Origin: Hyphomicrobiaceae bacterium
Lineage (GTDB): Bacteria > Pseudomonadota > Alphaproteobacteria > Rhizobiales > Hyphomicrobiaceae
Length of the DNA stretch: 64,000 nucleotides
Assembly (NCBI GenBank): GCA_025359185.1
Contig: JANYHF010000007.1
Location: forward strand, 1 to 64,000
Reading direction: 5' to 3'
Shown: positions 9,278-17,114 of the stretch, piece after piece
Layout: the number at the start of each line of letters is the position of its first letter
How positions within the stretch are numbered: the stretch's first letter is position 1
The notes under the pieces: generated by a model
Told to the model about the DNA's origin: nothing
Seen by the model: only the letters and a program-made list of their open reading frames with translations
Databases searched by the model: none
Made by a program: the position numbers and the translations under genes

Positions 9278-10083
9278 GCGCTACCCATTACCGCCGCGCC
9301 TTCGGCGCTATCCTGGTTCGCGAAGTGCTGCGCTTCTGGCAACAGCGAGAGCGATTCCTATCCGCACTGGTGCGGCCGCTCCTGTGGTTGTTTATCTTCG
9401 CGGCGGGCTTCCGGGCCGCCTTGGGGGTGTCAATCATTCCGCCCTATGCGACCTATATCACGTATGACGTTTACATGCTGCCCGGGCTCGCCGCTATGAT
9501 CCAGCTCTTCAATGGCATGCAAAACTCGCTGTCGATGGTCTATGACCGCGAGATGGGCTCCATGCGCGTGCTGCTGACGACACCGCTGCCCCGCTGGTAT
9601 CTGCTGCTCAGCCGTCTCTTTGCGGGCGTCTGTGTATCGCTGCTGCAGGTCTATACCTTCTTTGCCATCGCAAAACTCGCAGGCGTTGATGTCCCGCTGG
9701 CTGGCTGGCTGCTGGCGCTGCCCGCCTTGATCGTGACCGGCATGATGCTGGGGGCGCTTGGCATGCTCTTTGCCACGACCATCCGGCAACTTGAGAATTT
9801 CGCCGGTGTGATGAATTTCGTCATCTTCCCGATGTTTTTCGTGTCGTCCGCTTTGTATCCCTTGTGGAAGATCCGGGAGGCCAATATCTGGCTCTATTGG
9901 CTGTGCCAGTTCAACCCGTTCACGCACGCCGTCGAGCTGATCCGTTTTGCTCTTTACCGCCAATTCAACGGCCTGGCCGCCCTGATTGTTTTGGCTTCGC
10001 TGGCAGGCTTCGGCACCGTGGCGGTGGCCGCGTTTGACCCCTCCCGGGGCCTCGCCAAACGCGGGGAACCGGCTGCCGATTGA
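9274..10083 (+). CDS. PQQ-dependent alcohol dehydrogenase system ABC-2 type permease
   Basis: A 269-residue ABC-2 type permease, related to PedC (TIGR03861), with six hydrophobic segments and the family's LYPLWKIREAN and FNPFTHAVELIRF segments in the C-terminal half. The start is a GTG at 9274 that overlaps the ATPase stop (GTGA). ABC-2 permeases usually export, which fits poorly with a paired periplasmic binding protein. The direction of transport in this system is an open question. Confidence 0.85.
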   Translation: MSATHYRRAFGAILVREVLRFWQQRERFLSALVRPLLWLFIFAAGFRAALGVSIIPPYATYITYDVYMLPGLAAMIQLFNGMQNSLSMVYDREMGSMRVLLTTPLPRWYLLLSRLFAGVCVSLLQVYTFFAIAKLAGVDVPLAGWLLALPALIVTGMMLGALGMLFATTIRQLENFAGVMNFVIFPMFFVSSALYPLWKIREANIWLYWLCQFNPFTHAVELIRFALYRQFNGLAALIVLASLAGFGTVAVAAFDPSRGLAKRGEPAAD

Positions 10084-10184
10084 GAGGGAAGGACGATTGT
10101 TATCGCTTCCCTTCTTTGTCAGAATGGCTACACTACTAATGTCGAATAAGCGCCGCATTGGCCGTCAACCTGAGGAGAACGCAC

Positions 10185-10274
10185 ATGAAAACATGGGAAA
10201 CACCAGCCGTGACCGAGCAATCGGTCGGCCTCGAAGTCACCAGCTATTCATCGGCTGAAATCGATCCAGTCTGA
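10185..10274 (+). CDS. pqqA: PQQ precursor peptide PqqA
   Basis: A 29-residue peptide beginning MKTWETPAV. It carries the conserved EVTSY block, with Glu17 and Tyr21 four residues apart; these two side chains are cross-linked to build PQQ. A strong ribosome site TGAGGAG lies ahead of the ATG. The gene is followed by a foldback element (10338-10608) instead of running straight into pqqB, so it may be transcribed separately. Length and spacing match known PqqA peptides. Confidence 0.93.
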   Translation: MKTWETPAVTEQSVGLEVTSYSSAEIDPV

Positions 10275-10337
10275 ACCGCGCAATCGGTTTTGAAAATACA
10301 AAGCGCGACTTGGTGTTGGCACTGCTTCGGCAGCTCA

Positions 10338-10608
10338 CTAGGGCCTGTCGTCAGTTATGGGTTCGGGCTGGATGAGGTCAAAACTGGCTGAACGCAAGGC
10401 GATTTGCGCCGCCAATACACTCGTATTGGCAAGCAAAGCGACGCCGCAGTCAGACAGTTTTCACCTCACCGCTTCGCGGCGTGGCGATTTTGGCCGATGA
10501 GTGCGTTGCTCTTCCTAGCAAGCCATTTGGCTTGCGTCGTCGAGCGCCTACTCCTCGGCCAAAATCGCTCACGTCCAGCCCGAACCCATAACTGACGACA
10601 GGCCCTAG
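10338..10608. mobile_element. Foldback (MITE-like) element between pqqA and pqqB
   Basis: A 271-bp element is bounded by perfect 35-bp terminal inverted repeats (10338-10372 and 10574-10608) that begin and end in CTAG. Inside lie a second perfect 14-bp inverted repeat (10484-10497 with 10555-10568) and small hairpins (GCCAATAC at 10411-10418 with GTATTGGC at 10423-10430; GCAAGCC/GGCTTGC around 10517-10535). No transposase frame is present. The TA next to GGGCC at each end resembles the TA target of IS630/Tc1-type elements, so a non-autonomous IS630-like element is my best reading. The family assignment is inferred. Confidence 0.75.
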
Positions 10609-10665
10609 ACCTTGGCGCGTTTTTTTGTTTTTCATCCAGGCCTGCCTCTTTCATCCTTTTGGCGC

Positions 10666-11595
10666 ATGATCATTCATGTACTGGGTTCCGCCGCGGGCGG
10701 CGGCGTGCCGCAATGGAACTGCAATGGCCGCATTTCTGCTGCTGCCCGGAGCGGCAGCGGGGAGGTCTTTGCCCGCACTCAGTCTTCTTTGACGGTTAGT
10801 GCCGACGGCAAGCGCTGGGTGCTTCTGAATGCGTCGCCGGACCTGCGCCATCAAATGGCCGCAACGCCAGCGTTACATCCGCACGCAGACGGCCCGCTGC
10901 GCAACAGTGCGATCGCAGCCGTCGTACTCACCAATGCCGATGTGGACCACATCACCGGCCTGCTGACATTGCGTGAAGGCCACGCTTTCAACGTTTACGC
11001 TACCTCCCGCGTGCTCCAGGTTCTGGCGTCCAACTCGATTTTCAATGTGCTTGACGGTGAAAAAGTCTGTCGGCTGCCCATCGAGATGGACCGTTGGATC
11101 GAGGTGCTGAAGCCTCAAGATGGGTTTGGCCCTCTCGACATCAGACCCTTTCTGGTGCCTGGCAAAGTCGCGCTCTATCTTGAAGACGCATCGGCCGGTC
11201 CAGGGCTGGGGACCAGCGACGGCGATACGGTTGGTCTTGAGATTTCAGATGGTCATCGGCGACTGCACTATATTCCTGGCTGCGCACGTGTCGATGACAC
11301 GCTGAGGGCGAGATTGGCTGGCGCAGAACTCGTCCTTTTCGACGGTACACTGTTCACGGATGATGAGATGATCGCCCAAGGGCTGTCGCAGAAAACCGGC
11401 AAGCGGATGGGTCATATCAGCATGTCGGGGCCAGAGGGATCGATGGCGGCGCTTGCCGGTCTCGGCATCCAACGGCGCGTGTATATTCATATCAACAACT
11501 CAAACCCTGTGTTGCGCGAGGGATCGGCCGAACGTAGCCTGGTCGAGGCTGCGGGCTGGCAGATCGCCCATGACGGCATGGAGATCACGCTGTGA
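10666..11595 (+). CDS. pqqB: PQQ biosynthesis protein PqqB
   Basis: A 309-residue metallo-beta-lactamase-fold protein. The start MIIHVLGSAAGGGVPQWNC is the typical PqqB N-terminus, and the TNADVDHITGLLTLREGH segment supplies the metal-binding Asp/His region. PqqB hydroxylates the cross-linked PqqA-derived Glu-Tyr intermediate. The ATG at 10666 lies only 57 bases after the foldback element. The 3' end overlaps pqqC by four bases (GTGA). Confidence 0.92.
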   Translation: MIIHVLGSAAGGGVPQWNCNGRISAAARSGSGEVFARTQSSLTVSADGKRWVLLNASPDLRHQMAATPALHPHADGPLRNSAIAAVVLTNADVDHITGLLTLREGHAFNVYATSRVLQVLASNSIFNVLDGEKVCRLPIEMDRWIEVLKPQDGFGPLDIRPFLVPGKVALYLEDASAGPGLGTSDGDTVGLEISDGHRRLHYIPGCARVDDTLRARLAGAELVLFDGTLFTDDEMIAQGLSQKTGKRMGHISMSGPEGSMAALAGLGIQRRVYIHINNSNPVLREGSAERSLVEAAGWQIAHDGMEITL

Positions 11596-12338
11596 GCGCC
11601 GGCCTGCTCAGCGCCGATGCCCTTGAGGCTGCGATCCGCGCGGTCGGTGCCGGCCGCTATCATGACAAGCACCCGTTCCATCAGCTGCTGCATGGTGGCA
11701 AGCTCAATAAGGGGCAGGTGCAGGCCTGGGCGCTCAACCGCTATTGCTACCAATCGGCCGTGCCGCGCAAGGACGCAGCGCTGCTGTCGCGCGTCGAAGA
11801 CCGTGCGCTGCGCCGCGAATGGATCCTCCGCATTCTCGATCATGATGGTACGGAGACGGAGCAGGGCGGCATCGACCGCTGGCTGGCGCTGACAGATGGG
11901 CTTGGCCTCGACCGGGCCATGGTGGTTTCGATGCGATCAGCGCTCCCGGCCACCCGCTTTGCCGTCGAGGCCTATGTGCGCTTCGTTCGGGAGCAGCCGC
12001 TGGTGGAAGCCGTGGCCTCTTCGCTCACCGAACTGTTCGCGCCGAAAATCCACCGTGAACGGATTTCCGGCATGCTGGAGCATTATGACTTCATCGACGA
12101 CACGGTCATGGCCTATTTTAAGCGCCGCCTTGACCAGGCGCCGCGCGATGCCGATTTCGCGCTCGCCTTTGTCCGCCGGCACGCAACCACACCAGAGCTG
12201 CAACAGGGCGCCATCGACGCCGTGCGCTTCAAGTGCAGCGTGCTCTGGACCATGCTCGATGCCCTGCACCATGCCTATGTAGCGCCGGGCAACGTCCCGC
12301 CGGGAGCCTTCACGCCGGAGCCGTCAGATGGCGAATGA
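11592..12338 (+). CDS. pqqC: PQQ synthase PqqC
   Basis: A 248-residue all-helical oxidase that performs the last ring closure and eight-electron oxidation to PQQ without a metal. Characteristic segments are present: RYHDKHPFHQLLHGG, WALNRYCYQ, ILDHDGTE and FKCSVLWTMLDALHHAY. The GTG start at 11592 overlaps the pqqB stop, and the 3' end overlaps pqqD by 11 bases. Length and motifs are normal, so it should be functional. Confidence 0.93.
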   Translation: MSAGLLSADALEAAIRAVGAGRYHDKHPFHQLLHGGKLNKGQVQAWALNRYCYQSAVPRKDAALLSRVEDRALRREWILRILDHDGTETEQGGIDRWLALTDGLGLDRAMVVSMRSALPATRFAVEAYVRFVREQPLVEAVASSLTELFAPKIHRERISGMLEHYDFIDDTVMAYFKRRLDQAPRDADFALAFVRRHATTPELQQGAIDAVRFKCSVLWTMLDALHHAYVAPGNVPPGAFTPEPSDGE

Positions 12339-12624
12339 AACACCGCCGCTGCATATCGGCCCGGCTTCTCGACCGAAGCTGCCGCGCAGCGTGAAACTGC
12401 GCCACGATGCCAGCCGCAACCGGTGGGTTGTGCTCGCTCCCGAAAAAGTGTTATCGCCAAATGACGTCGCCCTCGACATCCTGAAACTCTGTGACGGCAA
12501 CCGGGACGTGGCTGCCATCGCTGGGGAGCTTGCCGAAACCTATGACGCGCCCAAAGAGCAGATCCTGGCTCAGGTCTTGGTGCTGCTGCGTGACCTCGCA
12601 GACAAAGGTGTGGTGACGGCGTGA
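12328..12624 (+). CDS. pqqD: PqqA-binding chaperone PqqD
   Basis: A 98-residue RiPP recognition element. PKLPRSVKLRHDASRNRWVVLAPEK followed by a winged-helix core (VALDILKLCDGNRDVAAIAGELAETY) is typical PqqD. It binds the PqqA leader and presents it to the radical SAM enzyme PqqE. The gene is translationally coupled to pqqC and its stop overlaps the GTG of the decayed pqqE. With pqqE dead here, it needs a partner encoded elsewhere. Confidence 0.9.
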   Translation: MANETPPLHIGPASRPKLPRSVKLRHDASRNRWVVLAPEKVLSPNDVALDILKLCDGNRDVAAIAGELAETYDAPKEQILAQVLVLLRDLADKGVVTA

Positions 12625-13146
12625 GCGAGCCTTACTGCTCGAACCCGCAGCAGCTGGAAAAGACGGCCACAGATCTTCCAGCGGAAATCTGACTCGACGT
12701 CATGCGGCAGGCGGCCGATCCGGGCGTCCTGCAATTGCACCTGTCCGGCGGCGAACCCTTGCTGCGGACGGATCTTGAACAGATTGGAGAAACCGCCGCC
12801 ACGTCGGGCCTGTACACCAACCTCATTACCTCCGCCGCTACACGCACAAGGGTGCGGCTCGGGGAACTTTCTGAACGCGGCCTGGACCACGTGTAGATCT
12901 CATTTCAGGACGCCGCAGCCGCCAACGCAGACCGCATCGGCGGGGCCAAAACGGCCATGCCCGTATACTCCACGCCGCCGCCTGGGTGCGAGAATTGGGA
13001 CTGGCGCCGCTCAAAGACTGATGGCAGGAATTGAGACGGTCACTGCCAACCCGCTGTTGCACACGCCCGATTTGGGCGGGACGGCGAGCACGGCTGATGT
13101 AACACGGCCCGTATGCGCTGCTTTGGCAAATGGGTCAGCGAGCTAA
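12621..13146 (+). pseudogene. pqqE: Decayed radical SAM gene pqqE
   Basis: A GTG at 12621 overlaps the pqqD stop exactly where pqqE should start. The product opens SEPYCSNPQ, so the first about 15 residues and two of the three Cys of the radical SAM CxxxCxxC cluster are missing. Frame-preserved PqqE segments follow (GVLQLHLSGGEPL, SGLYTNLITS, GLDHV.ISFQDA). They are interrupted by TGA at 12690-12692, probably a former Trp, and TAG at 12894-12896, a former Gln in LDHVQISFQD. After 12960 only a shifted C-terminal scrap near 13080-13125 (ADVTRPVCA) is recognisable; the middle and the auxiliary cluster cysteines are deleted. The gene cannot make an active PqqE. Confidence 0.88.
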
Positions 13147-13182
13147 TCTACGATGCTGCCCAATCTCTTCCTCGAGCCCGTC

Positions 13183-13821
13183 TTACGTTGCAAACCGAGC
13201 CCGCAAGTCTGACACCTGGTCTGGTGTGAGAGTTCGAATGGCCGTTCCACGGAGCATCAAAAAAAGTTTGGCCGTCTCTTCTAGTTCTTCAATTGCGAAC
13301 ATGGCCTGATCGAGACTTGTTCCCGCGACGACCGGGCCATGATTGGCGAGCAGAACTGCATGATGATCACCGGCCAGCTTATCGACAGCCAAGGCAAGTG
13401 ATTCATCCCCTGGCGGATGATAGGGCACGAGAGGTAAGCGCCCGACACGCATCACATAGTAGGCGGTTATTGGCGGTAAACAGTCGTGTTCGTCAATCCC
13501 GTGCAGGCAGGAAACGGCCACCGAATGAGTCGAGTGCAGATGGACGACGGCTTGGCAAGATCGCCTGCGGGTGTACATCACGCGATGCAGAAAGGCTTCC
13601 TTGGTCGGCTTATCGCCGCTGACATGGTTACCGGCCACACAGATCTTGGCCAGTTTTGCGGGGTCGAGTTCACCCAGCGAGGCATTGGTTGGCGTCATCA
13701 GCCAGCCTCCATCGGGCAGGCTGACCGATATATTGCCGCTGGATCCAAAGGTCAGCCCACGTCTGAAAAGCGATGCCCCGCAATTGCAAATCTGTTCGCG
13801 AAGCCGGGTTTCGAGGGTCAT
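13183..13821 (-). CDS. otnC: 3-oxo-tetronate 4-phosphate decarboxylase (class II aldolase family)
   Basis: A 212-residue member of the class II aldolase/adducin family. FGSSGNISVSLPDGGWLMTPT is the substrate-phosphate region, and the HLHSTH motif (Zn ligands), AYYVMRVGRLPLVPYHPPG and LLANHGPVVAG follow. Adjacent to otnK, it is assigned as OtnC, which turns 3-oxo-tetronate 4-phosphate into dihydroxyacetone phosphate and CO2. The start at 13821 overlaps the otnK stop (ATGA), and an alternative ATG lies 18 bases upstream. It is the last gene of a three-gene minus-strand operon. Confidence 0.85.
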   Translation of the reverse strand: MTLETRLREQICNCGASLFRRGLTFGSSGNISVSLPDGGWLMTPTNASLGELDPAKLAKICVAGNHVSGDKPTKEAFLHRVMYTRRRSCQAVVHLHSTHSVAVSCLHGIDEHDCLPPITAYYVMRVGRLPLVPYHPPGDESLALAVDKLAGDHHAVLLANHGPVVAGTSLDQAMFAIEELEETAKLFLMLRGTAIRTLTPDQVSDLRARFAT

Positions 13822-15086
13822 TTCAACAACTTCCAACATTTAACAAAGAAATCTGGCGTACCAAAATTACCCGATTTCAGCGCGAGGGCTAGTTTGGGCC
13901 CAGAGCGGCTCAAGGTCCAAGGCACGCCAGGGTCAATCTCGGGGCCGATTTCCAAGGCCTGGACGCCCAAAGCGGCGACAACAGCACCAGATGTCTCGCC
14001 TCCGGCCACGATAAGCCGTGTAAACCCTTTCCCTGTCAGTCCCTTGGCAACGGTGGCGAGTAAATCTTCAACGAGATGCCCGGCTCTCTCACGGCCGAGC
14101 TTTGCCTGTACGGCCGTTACCTGGACGGGATCATCGCTCGAATAAATGAGCGGGATGGCCGCCTCGTCACAATTGGACAGCCAGCTGAGGATTGTCGCGG
14201 CGGTTACCGTCCCTTCGGCAACGGCGAGTGGATCGACGCGAAACGCAGGCAATCCTGATGCAATAGCAACGCCGATCTGCGCGCGTGTCGCCGCTGAACA
14301 GGAGCCGGCTAAGATTGCTCCACGGCCGGGCGGGGCGGCAATCGAGGACGGCGCGGGTTCGAGGTGTTCGATCCAGCCCGCCTTTTGATAAGCCGAGGGC
14401 AGGCCGATTGCTATGCCGGACCCGCCCGTGATCAGGGCAAAGTCCGAAGCGGCCGCGCCGATGTCGCGTAAATGACGATCTGTCAGTGCATCGACGATCG
14501 CGATACGCCGGCCTGCAGTTCGTTCGCGCTCAAAAGCATGCGCTATCGACGCCTGTCCGCCTTCGAGGTCGCCGAAGCCGACATGGCCCACCTCGCTGCG
14601 AGTTTGGCGGCGCAACACCCGGCGCAAATCGGAGTCGCGCATCGGCGTCAGCGGATGATCGCGCATCGGGCTTTCAGCCAGTGGCGTCCCGTTGACGAAA
14701 AGATTGCCCATGTAAATCGAGCGGCCAGCGGCAGGGAACGCGGGGCAGGCAATTGTAAATTGGGCACCGATCCGCTCCAACAGCGCCTCGGCAACCGGGC
14801 CTATGTTGCCTTGGTCTGTCGAATCGAACGTCGAGCAATATTTGAAGAAAAACCGCTTGGCGCCTTTCTGTGCGAGCCAGTCGTAAGCTGCCAAGGACTG
14901 TTCGACCGCGTCCTTTGCGGCAATCGTGCGCGACTTCAGCGCAACGACCACGGCGCAGGCCCCAGTAAGATCCAGGTCATCACCAGGCAGTCCATTTGTT
15001 TGCAGCGTGCGCAGTCCCTCGCGCGTCAGCATCAGGGCGAGGTCCGTGGCGCCCGTCAGATCGTCGGCAATGCATCCAAGTAACAT
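13818..15086 (-). CDS. otnK: 3-oxo-tetronate kinase
   Basis: A 422-residue kinase of the four-carbon acid sugar kinase family (formerly DUF1537). CIADDLTGATDLALML is the N-terminal substrate-binding motif, FKYCSTFDSTDQGNIGP is highly conserved, and the C-terminal nucleotide domain carries GGETSGAVVAALG. It phosphorylates 3-oxo-tetronate at C4. The ATG at 15086 has GGAGACGCC just upstream. It lies between the SDR gene (33-bp gap) and otnC (overlap), so the three are one operon. Confidence 0.9.
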   Translation of the reverse strand: MLLGCIADDLTGATDLALMLTREGLRTLQTNGLPGDDLDLTGACAVVVALKSRTIAAKDAVEQSLAAYDWLAQKGAKRFFFKYCSTFDSTDQGNIGPVAEALLERIGAQFTIACPAFPAAGRSIYMGNLFVNGTPLAESPMRDHPLTPMRDSDLRRVLRRQTRSEVGHVGFGDLEGGQASIAHAFERERTAGRRIAIVDALTDRHLRDIGAAASDFALITGGSGIAIGLPSAYQKAGWIEHLEPAPSSIAAPPGRGAILAGSCSAATRAQIGVAIASGLPAFRVDPLAVAEGTVTAATILSWLSNCDEAAIPLIYSSDDPVQVTAVQAKLGRERAGHLVEDLLATVAKGLTGKGFTRLIVAGGETSGAVVAALGVQALEIGPEIDPGVPWTLSRSGPKLALALKSGNFGTPDFFVKCWKLLK

Positions 15087-15119
15087 GGCTGGCGTCTCCT
15101 GGCAGCCAAAGCGCAGTAT

Positions 15120-15956
15120 TCAACGCTTCACGAATTCAGCGAATCGCGCAGCGTAGTCGGGGTGCCATCGCGATAGCGGCGGCCGGTTTTCGATTATGTC
15201 CCCGGCAGCCCAGGCGATGCGCCGCTCGTCCAGCGATCTGTTGACATCGTTATCGGGACAAAGAATATAAAAATCGTCCTTCGCGACGGCGTCCATCATG
15301 AATGCGACAGTCTGGGTTGGAGTCCAGGCTCCGGCGGGCTTTTCGATCCGGCCGTTAAATGTCAGCGGCGTCCAAACAAAGCCGGGCACCAGCAAATGCG
15401 CTGAGACTTTGCAGCTTGGTGTATTTCGCAACTCATGCTGCAACGCCTCGGCGAAAACTTTGACGCCCGCTTTGGCCACATTGTAGGCAGGGTCCCCTGG
15501 CGGCGTCGTAATGCCTTGCTTGGAACCTGTAATAATGATGACGCCGCGATCGCCGCTGGCGATCATTTCTGGAGCAAAACTGCGGGCGCAATGGATGACG
15601 CCCCAAAGATTGACGGCAATTGTGCGCTGCCAGTTCTCATCGGCACCAAAGATACTGCTGCCGGGCTGAACGCCTGCGTTGGCCATAAGGACAGCGATTG
15701 GACCAAATTGCGCGTAGACAGACCGTTTAAGTTCGCTGACGGCGTTGAGGTCGCTCACGTCAGCGGGAAACGCATGTGCTTGGCCCACACCTTGAAATGT
15801 GCCAAGCGCGGCGTCGAGCCGTTCGCCGGGCACATCCACCAGAATGACCTTCATGCCGCGGGCCGCAAACCCGTGAGCCGCAGCAAGGCCGATTCCCGAC
15901 GCCCCGCCCGTCACGACAGCCAAAGACCCCGACTGAAAGGCAGTTTGCAAAGTCAT
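15120..15956 (-). CDS. SDR-family oxidoreductase
   Basis: A 278-residue short-chain dehydrogenase. The TGGASGIG cofactor loop lies near residue 17, followed by NAG (MANAGV), a catalytic Ser in TGSKQG and YNVAK for Tyr and Lys. The start at 15956 follows CGGAGTG. First gene of the operon with otnK and otnC, it could oxidise or reduce an acid sugar feeding the threonate route, for example converting an epimer into L-threonate. The substrate cannot be read from the sequence. The divergent operon starts about 240 bases away. Confidence 0.8.
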   Translation of the reverse strand: MTLQTAFQSGSLAVVTGGASGIGLAAAHGFAARGMKVILVDVPGERLDAALGTFQGVGQAHAFPADVSDLNAVSELKRSVYAQFGPIAVLMANAGVQPGSSIFGADENWQRTIAVNLWGVIHCARSFAPEMIASGDRGVIIITGSKQGITTPPGDPAYNVAKAGVKVFAEALQHELRNTPSCKVSAHLLVPGFVWTPLTFNGRIEKPAGAWTPTQTVAFMMDAVAKDDFYILCPDNDVNRSLDERRIAWAAGDIIENRPPLSRWHPDYAARFAEFVKR

Positions 15957-16056
15957 GGCGCACTCCGTTTCGACGCTAAGGCTGTCATGGACATGCAAAC
16001 TCTACTTTTGGGCTGGCTTCAACGGTATAGCGTTAGCCTCGGGCACATGATTTGTA

Positions 16057-16070
16057 TGGTAGCGCTACCA
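16057..16070. promoter_or_regulatory. LacI-type operator palindrome between the threonate operons
   Basis: TGGTAGCGCTACCA is a perfect 14-bp palindrome with the central CG typical of LacI/GalR-family operators. It is centred between the divergent SDR-otnK-otnC and ltnD-otnI operons. It lies 100 bases from the SDR start and 123 bases from the ltnD start, so it can control both. No LacI-type regulator gene is present in the window. Confidence 0.65.
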
Positions 16071-16192
16071 CAACTGAGAGCACCATGGCACAAACGGCTC
16101 CATCGTCGCTCGCAATCTAAAAGCTGACGAGGGACAGCACCAAATTCGCTGGCAAATAAGCTAGCCTTAGAACCCAGGGATGGAAAGCAACA

Positions 16193-17113
16193 ATGATAAC
16201 CGAAGCACCCATGGCCGTCGCCGTCATTGGATTGGGATCCATGGGCCTGGGCATGGCCAAATCCATTGCGCGCAGCAAGCTTCCCGTGTCCGGCTTTGAC
16301 CTTGACGTCAAAGCCATGGCCGCCTTGGCGCAAATTGGGCGGGTCGGGGTAAGCCCGGCCGATGCGGTCAAGGGTTGCCGCATAGCCATTGTCGTCGTCG
16401 TCAATGCGGCCCAGACCCGGTCGGTGCTTTTTGGCGACAATGGAGCTGCTAAGGCGATCACGCCTGGCAGCGTGATCATGTCTTGCGCGACGATGTCACC
16501 TGATGACGCCCGGGCTCTGGCGCGCGATGCCGAGGCCTTGGGCCTGCTATATCTCGATGCGCCGATCAGCGGCGGTGCTGCAAAGGCGGCGGAAGGTCAA
16601 CTCACAGTCATGGCCTCTGGCAGTGCAGCCGCCTTCGCACGGGCACGCCCGGCTCTTGATGTTTTGGCGGCCAAGGTTTACGAACTGGGCGACGAAGCCG
16701 GGCTTGGCGCATCCTTCAAAATGGTCAATCAATTGCTCGCTGGCGTCCATATCGCTGCGGCGTGTGAGGCCATGACCTTTGCTGCCAAACTTGGGCTTGA
16801 TCTGTCCAGGGTCCATGAGGTCATCAAAGCCTCGGCCGGCAATTCATGGATGTTCGAAAATCGTGGTCAACATATCGTCGACGGCGACTACCAGCCGCGC
16901 AGCGCTGTATCTATTTTCACCAAGGATCTGGGGATCGTCAGTGATATGGCCCGGCAGCAAAAATTTCCAACCCAAATGGCATCGACCGCCTTGCAGCTGT
17001 TTCTCATGACGGCGGCAGCGGGCATGGAGCAGGACGATGATGCCTCCGTGGCCAGAATGATTGCTGATTTGACGGGAGTTTCCATTCCCCGCCGTCGTAT
17101 GGAAGGCTCGTGA
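16193..17113 (+). CDS. ltnD: L-threonate dehydrogenase (beta-hydroxyacid dehydrogenase family)
   Basis: A 306-residue NAD-dependent 3-hydroxyacid dehydrogenase-type protein. GLGSMGLGMAKS is the Rossmann glycine loop, DAPISGGAAKAAEGQLTVMASG is the substrate-binding signature, and KMVNQLLAGVHIAAACEAM carries the catalytic Lys. With otnI, otnK and otnC present, the role of LtnD, oxidising L-threonate to 2-oxo-tetronate, is the best fit. The ATG at 16193 follows GGAAAG. The otnI gene starts one base after its stop. Confidence 0.87.
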   Translation: MITEAPMAVAVIGLGSMGLGMAKSIARSKLPVSGFDLDVKAMAALAQIGRVGVSPADAVKGCRIAIVVVVNAAQTRSVLFGDNGAAKAITPGSVIMSCATMSPDDARALARDAEALGLLYLDAPISGGAAKAAEGQLTVMASGSAAAFARARPALDVLAAKVYELGDEAGLGASFKMVNQLLAGVHIAAACEAMTFAAKLGLDLSRVHEVIKASAGNSWMFENRGQHIVDGDYQPRSAVSIFTKDLGIVSDMARQQKFPTQMASTALQLFLMTAAAGMEQDDDASVARMIADLTGVSIPRRRMEGS

Positions 17114-17114
17114 C

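Noticed and set aside
10404-10595. A 63-codon open frame inside the foldback element
   Set aside because: It is made of the inverted repeats themselves, has no ribosome site and resembles no protein I can support.
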